64,000 nt of DNA from Streptomyces composti (GTDB lineage Bacteria; Actinomycetota; Actinomycetes; Streptomycetales; Streptomycetaceae), in assembly GCF_012034205.1 (NCBI RefSeq), contig NZ_JAATEM010000013.1, positions 112,695 to 176,694 of the forward strand, given 5' to 3'. This document shows positions 7,461-16,389 of this stretch, piece after piece. The notes under the pieces were generated by a model that worked only from the letters and a program-made list of their open reading frames with translations, was not told the origin of the DNA and did not search any database. Every line of letters begins with the position of its first letter. Positions within the stretch are counted from its first letter, which is position 1. Made by a program: the position numbers and the translations under genes.

Positions 7461-8366
7461 TCAGCCCACCCCTCGGCCCGAACCCGGTGCCGTACCGAGC
7501 CACTTCGCCGCGGCCTCCGCACGGCTGGTGCTGTGGAGCTTGGCGAAGATGCGGTTGATGTGGTTCTTGACCGTCTTCTCGCTGATGAAGCAGGTGGCGG
7601 CGATCTGCTGGTTGTTCATGCCCGATGCGATGAGGTCCATGATCTCCGCCTCCCTCGCGCTCAGCTGGAACCTCGACCTGTCCGGAGCGGCCGGAGGGCC
7701 GCCCGTCCATCTAGACGTCGACTGTGCCACAACCGGTTGCACTTGCGAAAGGTTTTCTGCCGAAGCAGTTGGCTGCGGAATGTGCGGAAGGCCCGCATTC
7801 GGCGAACTCACGCGCGGGTCATCGGTCGTGGAGCCCAAACCGTCCGGCAGGGGCGCGCCCCCATTGCCCCCATCGCGCAGTTGCGCCAGCAATGCCCCGG
7901 CGGCGGTGGGGGTGAAATGGGGCCGGCCCTCCTTGATGTCCCGTACCGCGGAGACCAGTTGGTCGGCGGTGAACTCGCCGTGGACCAGGTAGCCGCCCGC
8001 ACCTCTGCGCAGGGCCTCCTGGACGATCTCCGACTCCCTGCTGTACGTCAGCATCATCACGGGGGCCAGCTCCACCAGGTACGGCAGAGCGGACAGGCCG
8101 TCCACGCCCGGCATGCGGACGTCCAGCAGGATGACGTCGGGCTGGTGCTCGCGCGCCGCGTCGTAGGCCTGCCGTCCGTCGGCGACCTCCGCCACGACCG
8201 TGATGTCGTCGCGCCCGGAGAGCAACGCGGTCAGGCCGGCGCGGACCACCGGGTTGTCGTCGGCCACGACCACCCGCAGCGGGGCGGGGGGCGGGACGTT
8301 CTCGAACGGGTTCGGCGGTGGCTGCATGGGGGCGGCCTCCTCTCCGGGCGTGGGGGACGTCTTCAT
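7461..8366 (-). CDS. LuxR/NarL-family response regulator of the Tad locus
   Basis: A 301-residue two-component regulator. The receiver covers about 29-148, with acidic pair Asp36-Asp37, phosphoacceptor Asp82 (VILLDVRMPG) and a Thr in MMLTYS. The conserved Lys (usually GYLLKD) appears as His in GYLVHGE, which is unusual. A long Pro/Ser-rich linker precedes a LuxR HTH at about 238-292 (LSAREAEIMDLIASG, TVKNHINRIFAKL). The ATG at 8366 overlaps the kinase stop (ATGA), so both are made together. It is the best local candidate for binding the TGGGCCC repeats at the prepilin promoters, but that is inference. Confidence 0.9.
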   Translation of the reverse strand: MKTSPTPGEEAAPMQPPPNPFENVPPPAPLRVVVADDNPVVRAGLTALLSGRDDITVVAEVADGRQAYDAAREHQPDVILLDVRMPGVDGLSALPYLVELAPVMMLTYSRESEIVQEALRRGAGGYLVHGEFTADQLVSAVRDIKEGRPHFTPTAAGALLAQLRDGGNGGAPLPDGLGSTTDDPRVSSPNAGLPHIPQPTASAENLSQVQPVVAQSTSRWTGGPPAAPDRSRFQLSAREAEIMDLIASGMNNQQIAATCFISEKTVKNHINRIFAKLHSTSRAEAAAKWLGTAPGSGRGVG

Positions 8367-10273
8367 CGGGGCTGGGCCTCCCCGTGCGGCTGAGCGGCCG
8401 GCACCGGCGCCTGCACCGGAATCTGGATGGTGGTGGTCAGCGCCGCCAGCGGCAGGTCCAGGCGGACCTCCGTGCCGCGAGGGTGCGAACCGCGGCCGAT
8501 GCGGATGCGGGCGCCCACGGAGGCGGCCCGTTCGACCATGCCGAGGAGTCCGAAGTGGCCCGCCCGGCGGAGCTGTTCGAGGTCGGTGCCGGGCGGGAGG
8601 CCGCGGCCGTCGTCGTAGATGCTGATGCGGAGCAGGTCGCCGTGGACGCCGGCCCGGATCTCGACCTTGGTCGGTTCCGCGTGGCGGTGGGCGTTCTCCA
8701 TGGCCTCGGAGGCGATGGTGAGGAGCTGGCGGGCCACCGCGGGCGGGACCGGCGGGACGCTGTGCTGCCCCGTGGGGCGGTATGTGACCGCGAGGCCGGT
8801 GCGCTTGGCGAAGTCGCGGGTGCGGGCGGCCAGTTCCACGAGGACGTCCGTGCCCTGGGTCGGGTCGGACTCGCGGCGCAGGTCGGCGAGGAGTTCGCGG
8901 GACTCGGCGGCGGCGCGGCGGGCCGAGCGGGCGACCAGTTCGGCCTGCTGCCGGATCAGGGCCGGGTCCGGGCGGCCGGAGCTGGCGCTGCCGGCCAGGC
9001 CGTCGGCGGCCAGGGCCACGCCGTGCAGGGTCTTGGCGACGGAGTCGTGCATCTCCCGGGCCAGGCGGGCACGCTCGGCACTGACCGCCTCGGTCACCGC
9101 AAGACGGGCCTGGACGGTGGTGAGGGCGCGGGTCGCCTCGCCGAAGTGCAGCATCAGGTTGCGCAAACTGGAGCCGACCGCGCCGGCGACCACACAGAGG
9201 CCGGGCAGGAGCAGCGTCTCCGCCGGGCCTCCGGTGGAGTCCTCCACCGTGGCGTACACGAGGAGCAGGATGAGGCCCTGGAGGGAGGCGAAGAGCGCGG
9301 CGCCGCGCCAGCCGTAGACCAGGCCGGCCAGCAGCGGTGTGCAGACGCTGACGTAGGCGAGGGTGGTGTCGGGGCCCGCGGAGACGAGGAGCAGGGCTCC
9401 GAAGAGGGTGTCCGCGGCGAGCAGGACGGGGTGGCGCAGCAGGAGCGGGCCGAAGCGTTCCCAGTCGCGGAAGAGGACGTAGGACGCCATGAAGGTGAGG
9501 ACCACGGAGATGGCCACCAGGTAGGTGCCCCAGCCCGGACCCGCGTTGAGCAGGGCCGAGGGGGCGGCCAGGGCGATCATCGCCAGGCGGAACCCGAAGA
9601 CCTGCCGGCAGAGGGCCTGCAGGGCGTTGACCTGGATGTCCACGTCGGGCGCGCCGGTCCGGCCCGTCGCCGGCCGCGCGGGCTGCACCGGACCGGCGGG
9701 CGCCTGCCCCTGTCCGGGTGCGGCAGGAGGAGACGCGGGCCCAGCAGCGGGCGCGGGGGCAGAGGCGGTTGCGGCAGCAGGTGCAGGGGCGGTTGCGGCA
9801 GCAGGTGCCGTGGCTGGGGCAGGGGCGGGTGCGCCGAGGGCCCCGCGCGGGTCGCCGCCCGTCTCTTCCCTGCCGCTCTGCCCAGCAGGCGCCGCGGGCT
9901 GCGGCGGCGCGTCCGAGGACCGCTCGCCCTCGCGCACAGCCACCCCGGCCCGCGCCCGAACCTGCTCCTGGGCCTGCTCCTGGGCCCCCGCCTCGGCCTG
10001 GGCCCCCGTCCGGGCCTCCTCCTGGGCCTGTTCCTGGGCCTGTTCCTGGGCCCCGGTGCGGGCCGGAGCCTGGGCCCCTCCCTGGCTGCCCACCGGCTCC
10101 CAGCCCGGCGGCAGCGCCGGCGTGACCGTGGTGACCGGAATGTCGGGGGCGCCCGTGCGGACGTGGGGTGGGAGGACCGTGCCCGCCGGCGGCGTGGTGA
10201 TCTCCGGCGGACGCGCACGGCGGCGCAGCAGCCCGGTCCCTCCGGACGTGCCCTTCTCTTCCCTCGTCGTCAT
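8363..10273 (-). CDS. Membrane sensor histidine kinase (HisKA_3) with long disordered N-terminus
   Basis: A 636-residue NarX/DesK-type kinase. Residues 1-210 are low complexity: QEQAQE-type repeats at about 75-105, then Ala/Pro-rich sequence, giving a long cytoplasmic tail rarely seen in this family. About five to six membrane helices follow (225-375). The dimerisation box ERARLAREMHDSVAKTLHGV places the phosphorylated His at 409. The HATPase domain has a SEAMENAHRHA N box and a DDGRGLP G1 box and ends near 610. It directly precedes and overlaps its response regulator and follows the TadC gene by 16 bp, so it probably senses an envelope signal and controls the Tad genes. Confidence 0.88.
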   Translation of the reverse strand: MTTREEKGTSGGTGLLRRRARPPEITTPPAGTVLPPHVRTGAPDIPVTTVTPALPPGWEPVGSQGGAQAPARTGAQEQAQEQAQEEARTGAQAEAGAQEQAQEQVRARAGVAVREGERSSDAPPQPAAPAGQSGREETGGDPRGALGAPAPAPATAPAAATAPAPAAATASAPAPAAGPASPPAAPGQGQAPAGPVQPARPATGRTGAPDVDIQVNALQALCRQVFGFRLAMIALAAPSALLNAGPGWGTYLVAISVVLTFMASYVLFRDWERFGPLLLRHPVLLAADTLFGALLLVSAGPDTTLAYVSVCTPLLAGLVYGWRGAALFASLQGLILLLVYATVEDSTGGPAETLLLPGLCVVAGAVGSSLRNLMLHFGEATRALTTVQARLAVTEAVSAERARLAREMHDSVAKTLHGVALAADGLAGSASSGRPDPALIRQQAELVARSARRAAAESRELLADLRRESDPTQGTDVLVELAARTRDFAKRTGLAVTYRPTGQHSVPPVPPAVARQLLTIASEAMENAHRHAEPTKVEIRAGVHGDLLRISIYDDGRGLPPGTDLEQLRRAGHFGLLGMVERAASVGARIRIGRGSHPRGTEVRLDLPLAALTTTIQIPVQAPVPAAQPHGEAQPR

Positions 10274-10289
10274 GTCACCCCTCCCCCGT

Positions 10290-11177
10290 CTACTCCCCTG
10301 TGATGGAGCCGAAGTCGGTGCCGGAGCCGAGGATCAGGCCGGCGCCGAGCAGGATCATCGTGGCCGGGACCATGAACGTGGTGATCATCATGGTGGCCTT
10401 GGGCACCGCCCGTGCCGCCTTGCGGCGAGCGTTCTGGGCGTCGGTGCGCCGCATGTCCTTGGCGAGGGCGACGAGCGTGTCCACGATGGGCGCGCCCAGT
10501 TCCTCGCCCTGCTGCAGCGCTGTCACGAACATGGCAACCTGCTCGCTGTCGTTGCGCCGCCGCAGTTCGGCGAAGGCCTGGCGGCGGCTCATGCCGAGGT
10601 CCATCTGGCGCAGGGTGATGCGCAGTTCGTCGGCCCAGGGGCCCTCGTACTTGGAGGCGACCCGGTCCAGCGCCTGGCGGAAGCCGAGGCCGGCGCTGAC
10701 CACGACGGCGAGGACGTCGAGGAAGTCCGGCAGGGTGCGTTCGATGACGTCCTTGCGGACGCGGATCGCGGACCAGATGCCGACCTCGGTCCAGAAGGCG
10801 CCGAAGGCGAGCAGCAGCAGCGCCACGAACAGCTGGCCGCGCATCAGGAAGACCAGGAAGCCGACGCCGCCGAGGGCGCCGTAGACGGCGCGGCGGGCGG
10901 CGTAGCGGTCGATGGTCAGGCCGCCGGGGTTGCCTGCCAGGTCGATCTTGCGGCGGTACTTGGCGACCCGCTTGGGGCCCATCAGGCGCAGCACGGCGGG
11001 GGCATAGCGCATGCCGAGACGGTCGACCAGGGAGTCGACCGCGCCGGTGCGGGTGGAGCCGACCTCCAGGGCGAGGGCCAGGTCGCCGGGGAGCCTTGCC
11101 TCGGCGCGGTACATGCGGATGCCGGCGAAGATGCCCCAGACGCCGAGGGCCATCAGCAGCGCGAGCAGCAGAGCCAT
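10290..11177 (-). CDS. TadC-like type II/IV secretion F-family membrane protein
   Basis: A 295-residue inner-membrane platform protein of the GspF/TadC family. One N-terminal membrane helix is followed by a cytoplasmic region, two central helices, the T2SSF domain (about 155-275; PDFLDVLAVVVSAGLGFRQALDRVA and ELGAPIVDTLVALAKDMR) and a C-terminal helix pair. TadB and TadC form the platform through which the ATPase drives pilin polymerisation. It is 13 bp downstream of tadB in the same operon. Confidence 0.88.
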   Translation of the reverse strand: MALLLALLMALGVWGIFAGIRMYRAEARLPGDLALALEVGSTRTGAVDSLVDRLGMRYAPAVLRLMGPKRVAKYRRKIDLAGNPGGLTIDRYAARRAVYGALGGVGFLVFLMRGQLFVALLLLAFGAFWTEVGIWSAIRVRKDVIERTLPDFLDVLAVVVSAGLGFRQALDRVASKYEGPWADELRITLRQMDLGMSRRQAFAELRRRNDSEQVAMFVTALQQGEELGAPIVDTLVALAKDMRRTDAQNARRKAARAVPKATMMITTFMVPATMILLGAGLILGSGTDFGSITGE

Positions 11178-11190
11178 GATCGTGGCCTCC

Positions 11191-12135
11191 TCAGACGTCG
11201 ATGCGGGACAGGCGGCGGATGAGGAAGAAGCCGACCGCGTAGAGGCCGAAGGCGACGATGACGGCGATCTGGCCGACCGGTGAGCCGGTCATGCGCTCCA
11301 GGGCACCGTCCTTGACGCCGTTCATCAGGAAGAGCGAGCCGACGCCGAGGACGGGGACCGCGTAGGAGGTCATGTTCACCTGGGAGAGCTGGGTGCGGAC
11401 CTCGCGCCGGGTCTCCTTGCGTTCCTCCAGGGTCTCGGTGAGGTTGCGCAGGGCGCTGACCACCTGGCCGCCGGCCCGGTTGGACAGCACGAGTGTGGTG
11501 ACCAGCACGACGAGTTCACGGGAGGGCAGGCGGTCGGTGAGTTCGCCGAGGGCGTCGTCCATGGAGGCGCCGACGGCGAGCTGGTTGGCGACCTTGGCCA
11601 GTTCCTCGCCCGCGGGGGCCTCCAGCTCCTCGGCGGCCATGCCGATGGCGGTGCGCAGGGCGAGCCCTGCCTGGGTGGCGTTGGCCAGGATGCGGGCGAG
11701 TTCGGGGAGCTGGTTGATGAACTTCTCGATGCGTTTCTGGCGTTGCCAGTTGAGGAACTGCAGGGCCGCCCAGATGCCGAGGAGTCCGGCGAGCGGGCCG
11801 AAGAAGGGGGCGAGGGTGGCCTGGCCGATGAGCCACAGGCCGGCGACCGTGGCCAGCATGTAGACGAAGAACTCACCGGGGGTGACGTCCAGGCCGGTGG
11901 CGGCCAGGCGGAGTTCGAGCTTGCGCCCGAGCCTGGTGCGGCGCAGCCTCCGGTCGAGGGCGATGAAGTGGCGCCGGCGGCCGACGACCGGTATCTGACC
12001 GGTGGCGCTGAGCCGGTCCACCAGTGCCTGCCGCTGGGCCCTGCCCATGGCGTACGAGTGCACGCCGACGACCGCGAGGACGCAGGTCAGCAGGGTGATG
12101 CCGGTGGTCAGCGTGATCAGGTTCTGCAGTTCCAT
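11191..12135 (-). CDS. TadB-like type II/IV secretion F-family membrane protein
   Basis: A 314-residue partner of TadC. It has an N-terminal membrane helix (about 8-28), a basic cytoplasmic segment, two central helices near 100-130, and a T2SSF domain with LPELARILANATQAGLALRTAI and LVVLVTTLVLSNRAGGQVVSAL. The C-terminal end has two hydrophobic segments. It follows the CpaF ATPase gene by 11 bp, and the ATPase-TadB-TadC order is the conserved core of Tad loci. It probably acts in the cytoplasmic membrane as a base for pilus assembly. Confidence 0.88.
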   Translation of the reverse strand: MELQNLITLTTGITLLTCVLAVVGVHSYAMGRAQRQALVDRLSATGQIPVVGRRRHFIALDRRLRRTRLGRKLELRLAATGLDVTPGEFFVYMLATVAGLWLIGQATLAPFFGPLAGLLGIWAALQFLNWQRQKRIEKFINQLPELARILANATQAGLALRTAIGMAAEELEAPAGEELAKVANQLAVGASMDDALGELTDRLPSRELVVLVTTLVLSNRAGGQVVSALRNLTETLEERKETRREVRTQLSQVNMTSYAVPVLGVGSLFLMNGVKDGALERMTGSPVGQIAVIVAFGLYAVGFFLIRRLSRIDV

Positions 12136-12146
12136 GGGGAGTGGTC

Positions 12147-13484
12147 CTACCTGGCTTCTCGGGTGGCGAGCTGTTCGGCGCTCTGGGCGACGCCGAAGGC
12201 CTGGGGAACGGGCTGGCTCGCCATGTAGAGGCGGTCGGCGGTGCGGCGCGGGAGCGGGAAGTACTCGAACTGGCCGTAGACGCGGCCGTCGGCGGCCATG
12301 GGCTGGGCGTTGAAGCGGGCGACGGTGGCCAGCCGGTAGGGCTCGCCGCCGTGGCTGTCGAGGATGGCGATCTCGGTGATGCGGCGGGCGCCGTCGGCGA
12401 AGCGGGTGAGCTGGACGATGACGTCGACGGCGCTGTTGATCTGGTCGTGCAGGGCGACGAACGGGATCTCCACGTCCGACATGGAGGCGAGGGTCTGCAG
12501 GCGCATCAGCGCGTCCTCGGCGCTGTTGGCGTGGACGGTGGCGAGCGAGCCGTCGTGGCCGGTGGACATGGCCTGGAGCATGTCCAGGGACTCGCCGCCG
12601 CGGACCTCACCGACGACGATGCGGTCGGGCCGCATGCGCAGGGAGTTGCGGACCAGGTCGCGGATGGTGACCTGGCCCTTGCCCTCGACGTTCGGCGGGC
12701 GGGACTCCAGGCGGATGACGTGCGGCTGCTGGAGCTGGAGTTCGGCGGAGTCCTCGATGGTGATGATGCGTTCGCCCTCGGGGATCAGACCGGAGAGGGC
12801 GTTGAGGAGGGTGGTCTTTCCGGTGCCGGTGGCACCGGAGACGATCACGTTGAAGCGGGCCTGCACCAGACCGGAGAGCAGGTGCAGCATGTGCTCGTCG
12901 AGCGAGCCGAGGCCGATGAGCTCCTGGAGGGTGAAGGAGCGCGGGAAGCGGCGGATGGTGAGGGTGGCGCCGGTCAGGGAGAGCGGCGGGATGATGACGT
13001 TGACGCGCTCGCCGGAGGGCAGCCGGGCGTCGACCATCGGGTTGGACTCGTCCACGCGCCGGTTGACGGTGGAGACGATGCGCTCGATGGTCTGCATCAG
13101 CTGGTCGTTGGAGGCGAACCGCAGCGGCAGCTGCTCGACCCGGCCGCCGCGCTCGACGAAGATGGCGTCGGGCCCGTTGACCATGATCTCGGTGATGGAG
13201 GCGTCCTCGAGGAGCGGCTCCAGGATGCCGAGGCCGAGGGCCTCGTCGACGACCCGGCGGATCAGCTGGGAGCGCTCGACGGTCGACAGGACCGGGCCCT
13301 CGCGGCTGATGATGTGCCCGAGGACGCGCTCCAGCCGGACCCGGCGCTCGGCGGCGGCCAGCGAACTCATCTCCGCGAGGTCGATCTCCTCGAGGAGCTT
13401 GGCTCGGTAGGAGGCGACCAGGTGGCCGTCCTCGCCCCGGCTTCCGTTCTCCTCGGGGGAGTTGATGCGTGCCCGCAGGCTCAT
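12147..13484 (-). CDS. cpaF: CpaF/TadA-type secretion ATPase
   Basis: A 445-residue GspE-superfamily motor ATPase. The N-terminal domain leads into Walker A GATGTGKTT (217-225), the Asp box ITIEDSAELQLQQPHV with the characteristic Glu, and Walker B/His box MRPDRIVVGEVRGGE with GHDGSLATVHANS. These are typical of TadA/CpaF. It powers extension, and possibly retraction, of the Flp pilus at the cytoplasmic face. It lies between the TadE-like genes and tadB. There is no fusion or truncation, and length and motifs are normal for the family. Confidence 0.93.
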   Translation of the reverse strand: MSLRARINSPEENGSRGEDGHLVASYRAKLLEEIDLAEMSSLAAAERRVRLERVLGHIISREGPVLSTVERSQLIRRVVDEALGLGILEPLLEDASITEIMVNGPDAIFVERGGRVEQLPLRFASNDQLMQTIERIVSTVNRRVDESNPMVDARLPSGERVNVIIPPLSLTGATLTIRRFPRSFTLQELIGLGSLDEHMLHLLSGLVQARFNVIVSGATGTGKTTLLNALSGLIPEGERIITIEDSAELQLQQPHVIRLESRPPNVEGKGQVTIRDLVRNSLRMRPDRIVVGEVRGGESLDMLQAMSTGHDGSLATVHANSAEDALMRLQTLASMSDVEIPFVALHDQINSAVDVIVQLTRFADGARRITEIAILDSHGGEPYRLATVARFNAQPMAADGRVYGQFEYFPLPRRTADRLYMASQPVPQAFGVAQSAEQLATREAR

Positions 13485-13575
13485 GAGTCCCGTGCTCCTC
13501 GTTCTTCGTTCCGCGTGTCCTGCTGGTGTGCTCTTCGCGTCGTCCCGGCGGGTGCTCCTCGCGTCCGTGACCGGG

Positions 13576-13947
13576 TCAGCGGTCGACGGGCATGGTGGCG
13601 GTCTTGACGGCCGGGTCGAAGTCCCAGCCCGGCACGATCGAGGGAATCCGGACCGTCGCCGTGACGGTGACCTCGTCCCCGCCCCTCGCCTCGGCGCAGT
13701 GGGTGCCGTCGGCCAGCCAGGAGCTGACGGCGTCGGCGCAGGCGGGTCCCGCGCCCTGGTCGAGGGAGGCGCTGCGCGCCCCGGCGCGGGCGGCGGTGCC
13801 GGCCTGCTGGGCGGTGTAGGCGATCAGGCCGAGTTGTACGGCGGCCATCGCGACGATGATCAGGATCGGGATGAAGCCGAGGTACTCCAGGGCCACCTGC
13901 CCCCGGTCCCTGCGGGTGCGGTGCTCGTGCGGCGTGTCGTACGGCAT
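13576..13947 (-). CDS. TadE-like pseudopilin (second)
   Basis: A 123-residue protein with a basic leader, then DRGQVALEYLGF with Glu at +5 and a hydrophobic helix to about 43, followed by QQAGTAARAGARSASL. This is the TadE/TadE-like pattern. The extracellular part has two Cys that may form a disulfide. It starts one base after the stop of the preceding TadE-like gene. A 91-bp gap separates it from cpaF. It is presumably a minor pilin that primes or caps the filament. Confidence 0.85.
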   Translation of the reverse strand: MPYDTPHEHRTRRDRGQVALEYLGFIPILIIVAMAAVQLGLIAYTAQQAGTAARAGARSASLDQGAGPACADAVSSWLADGTHCAEARGGDEVTVTATVRIPSIVPGWDFDPAVKTATMPVDR

Positions 13948-13948
13948 G

Positions 13949-14359
13949 TCAGCCCAGCTCCTCCTCGACCGCGCCGGCGTGGCCGTTGACCTCGAAGGGG
14001 AAGTCGGCGGTGCCGGGGAAGAGAATGGGGACGTTCAGCTGCACGTCGGCGGTGACCATGCCGTCCCCCGTGGCGCAGTTCACCGTCGCGGCCCCCTTCC
14101 ACGCGTCGGGCAGCTTGTCCAGCCCGGCCTCCTCGCAGGCGCCCTGGCGTCCGCCCGGCTCCGTGGCCGTGCCCGCCCGTACCGCCTCGTCGGCAGCATT
14201 CCCCGCGAGGGTGAAGGTGTACCCCACCAGTACCAGCTGCCACAGGACCACCAGCGTGATCAGGATGGTCGGTGTCATGCCGAGGAACTCGACGGTGACC
14301 TGGCCCCGGTCGCGGTGCCGTATGTGCCCTGCCACGGGCCGTCCTGACCGTGTTCTCAT
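13949..14359 (-). CDS. TadE-like pseudopilin (first)
   Basis: A 136-residue TadE-like protein. Leader HIRHRDRG precedes QVTVEFLGM with Glu at +5, a hydrophobic helix of about 22 residues and AGNAADEAVRAGTA. Two Cys in the soluble domain could form a disulfide. The ATG at 14359 overlaps the CpaE stop (ATGA). With the next gene it makes a pair of minor pilins, a common Tad arrangement. Confidence 0.85.
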   Translation of the reverse strand: MRTRSGRPVAGHIRHRDRGQVTVEFLGMTPTILITLVVLWQLVLVGYTFTLAGNAADEAVRAGTATEPGGRQGACEEAGLDKLPDAWKGAATVNCATGDGMVTADVQLNVPILFPGTADFPFEVNGHAGAVEEELG

Positions 14360-15609
14360 CCCCCTGCCTCCTTCCGGCGCCGGAAGCTGACCGCTCCCCG
14401 GTCGCCGCGCGACCGGCCCGCCTTGGGGGCGCCCTCGGCGCTCTTGACCAGGCCGAGTTCACCGGCCAGCCCCCACAGGGCCTGCTTCACCGTGCTCTTG
14501 GCCTCGAGTTCGTGGACGCGGCCGGCGTCCACGACGGACTGCAGTTCCTTGTAGTGCGCGGGAACCGTCGTCGCGGCCACCGAGGTGCCGGTGATCTTCT
14601 GGATCAGCGGCGGCTGGATCTCCGTGGCCCGCGAGTGACGGTTGACGACGATCGTGGTCTCCTCCGCCTTGCGGATCTGGAGCCGGTCCCACATGCGCAC
14701 CGCCCGCTTGGCGCCGCGCACGGCGATCACGTCCGGGGTGGTGACCAGCAGGGCGGTGTCGGCCATCTCCACCGCGGCCGCCCCGGCGCCGCTGAGCTGG
14801 GCGCCGCAGTCGACGACCACGACCTCGTAGCGGGAGCGCAGGGCGCTGATGATCTGGCGGGTGGCGCGGTCGGTGACGTCCTCGCCGCGTTCGCCCTCGG
14901 CGGGGGCGAGCAGCAGGGCGACGCCGGTGTCGTGGCGGAAGACGGCGTCGGCGAGGACCCGCGGGGAGATGTCGGTGACCGCGGCGAGGTCGACGACCGA
15001 GCGGCGGAACTGCACGTCCAGGAAGGACGCGATGTCGCCGGACTGCAGGTCCATGTCGACCAGGGCGGTGGCCCGGCCGGACGCCTGGGCGGCCAGGGCG
15101 AGCTGAATGGCGGTGAGCGTGGTGCCCACCCCGCCCTTGGCGCCGCAGACGGTGACGACGGTGCCGCCGACGCCGGTGAAGACGTCGCCGCCGGTGCCCA
15201 GATGACGCCGTACGCCGATGGACCACTGGGCGACGGCCTGGACGCGGCTGGCGAGCTCCTCGTAGCTCAGCGGCAGGGCCACCAGGCCGCGGGCGCCGTA
15301 GTCCATGGCGGCCTGGAAGAGGCCGGGACTGGCGTCGGAGGTGACGAGGATGACGCCGACTGCGGGGAAGCGCAGGGCGACCTCGCGGATCAGCTCCAGC
15401 GCCGGGACGGGGCCGATCCGTTCGTGCACCACCACGACCTCGGGCAGCTCGTCGACGGACTCGGCGGCCAGGCGCGCCAGGGTGTCGATGAGCTGTGTGG
15501 AGTCGACCACCGGGGCCACCGGCTCGGCGTCCGGGAGCTGGCTGAGCAGGGTGGTGATGGACCGGATGGCGTCCGCGTCGCCGACTGCCGGGAGGATCCT
15601 GGTGGACAT
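14356..15609 (-). CDS. cpaE: CpaE/TadZ-like MinD-family ATPase
   Basis: A 417-residue protein with an N-terminal receiver-like domain (about 1-130) that lacks clear phosphorylation residues. A MinD/ParA-type ATPase domain follows, with deviant Walker A GAKGGVGTT near 155, ALVDMDLQSGDIASFLDV as the switch region and VVVDCGAQLSG as Walker B. CpaE/TadZ proteins localise the Tad machine at specific sites such as cell poles. It has a Lys/Arg-rich tail. Nine bases separate it from cpaB upstream. Confidence 0.88.
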   Translation of the reverse strand: MSTRILPAVGDADAIRSITTLLSQLPDAEPVAPVVDSTQLIDTLARLAAESVDELPEVVVVHERIGPVPALELIREVALRFPAVGVILVTSDASPGLFQAAMDYGARGLVALPLSYEELASRVQAVAQWSIGVRRHLGTGGDVFTGVGGTVVTVCGAKGGVGTTLTAIQLALAAQASGRATALVDMDLQSGDIASFLDVQFRRSVVDLAAVTDISPRVLADAVFRHDTGVALLLAPAEGERGEDVTDRATRQIISALRSRYEVVVVDCGAQLSGAGAAAVEMADTALLVTTPDVIAVRGAKRAVRMWDRLQIRKAEETTIVVNRHSRATEIQPPLIQKITGTSVAATTVPAHYKELQSVVDAGRVHELEAKSTVKQALWGLAGELGLVKSAEGAPKAGRSRGDRGAVSFRRRKEAGG

Positions 15610-15618
15610 GCGGGCCTC

Positions 15619-16326
15619 TCACTTGTCCTTCGCGAGTTCGTACGTCCGCTGCGAGTCGGGGACGGTGGTGTCGCTGCCGGGGGCGACCAGGGCGAGCCGG
15701 ACCCGCTGGGCGAACGACTCCGCGTAGGTGATGCGCTGGGCGTCGATGGTGGACAGCGCGAAGGTGATCGGGACGGCGTCGGTGGACCGCCGGCCGCGGT
15801 CGTTCTCGTCGGGCTTCAGCGGGGTGAGCCTGCCGACGTCGAGGACCTTGGCATTGGTTACGATGATCTTGGACTGAGCGGGGTCACCCTCACGCTCTCC
15901 GTCGAAGGTGGCGTAGACGTTGACCGTCGAACCCGGCGTGATCTTGCCGGCGACGCCGGTCGCCGCATCGATCATGATGGCGACCTCTTGCTGCCCGGGC
16001 TGCAGAGCGGGCTGGTCCACGATCATGTCGCTCTGCAGCAGGGAGCCCTTCTGGAGCGTGGTGACGGCGATCTTGCCCTCGATGTCGCCGAGGTCGGTGA
16101 CCGCGTTGTCGGACAGCCAGCGCTCGGGCATCTTGATCTTCTCGAACTGGCCCGTGTTGAGCGCGGTGTAGGGCGGGACGTCGGATTTCAGCCGGTAGGC
16201 GGTGACCTCGGGGCCGACCTTGGACTTCACGTCGCTGATGACGGAGAGCACGCCGGCGAAGGCGCCGAGGGCGCACAGGACCGACAGGATCAGGAGTATC
16301 ACGCCGCGGCGCTGACGGGAGTTCAT
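15619..16326 (-). CDS. cpaB: CpaB/RcpC-like SAF-domain pilus assembly protein
   Basis: A 235-residue protein with one N-terminal membrane anchor (about 10-32). The SAF domain follows (about 48-110; VPPYTALNTGQFEKIKMPERWL, TTLQKGSLLQSDMI). A beta-rich RcpC/CpaB region contains ITPGSTVNVYATFDG. In Gram-negative Tad systems CpaB works with the outer-membrane secretin; here no secretin is present or expected, so it probably acts at the outer face of the membrane or wall. It lies at the head of the operon with cpaE. Confidence 0.85.
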   Translation of the reverse strand: MNSRQRRGVILLILSVLCALGAFAGVLSVISDVKSKVGPEVTAYRLKSDVPPYTALNTGQFEKIKMPERWLSDNAVTDLGDIEGKIAVTTLQKGSLLQSDMIVDQPALQPGQQEVAIMIDAATGVAGKITPGSTVNVYATFDGEREGDPAQSKIIVTNAKVLDVGRLTPLKPDENDRGRRSTDAVPITFALSTIDAQRITYAESFAQRVRLALVAPGSDTTVPDSQRTYELAKDK

Positions 16327-16389
16327 GAACCGTACAACCTCATTGGGGATATCGGTCGAGCGGAATCGGTGGGTGTCGCGGGCGGACGC

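Noticed and set aside
9950..10080. Repeated GGGCC(T/C)-rich DNA resembling the prepilin promoter repeats
   Set aside because: It encodes the QEQAQE repeats of the kinase in frame and lacks the 12-bp TGGGCCC geometry.
8318..10303. 661-residue plus-strand open frame opposite the histidine kinase
   Set aside because: It mirrors the kinase gene, is dominated by Gly/Arg/Ala low complexity and has no motifs.
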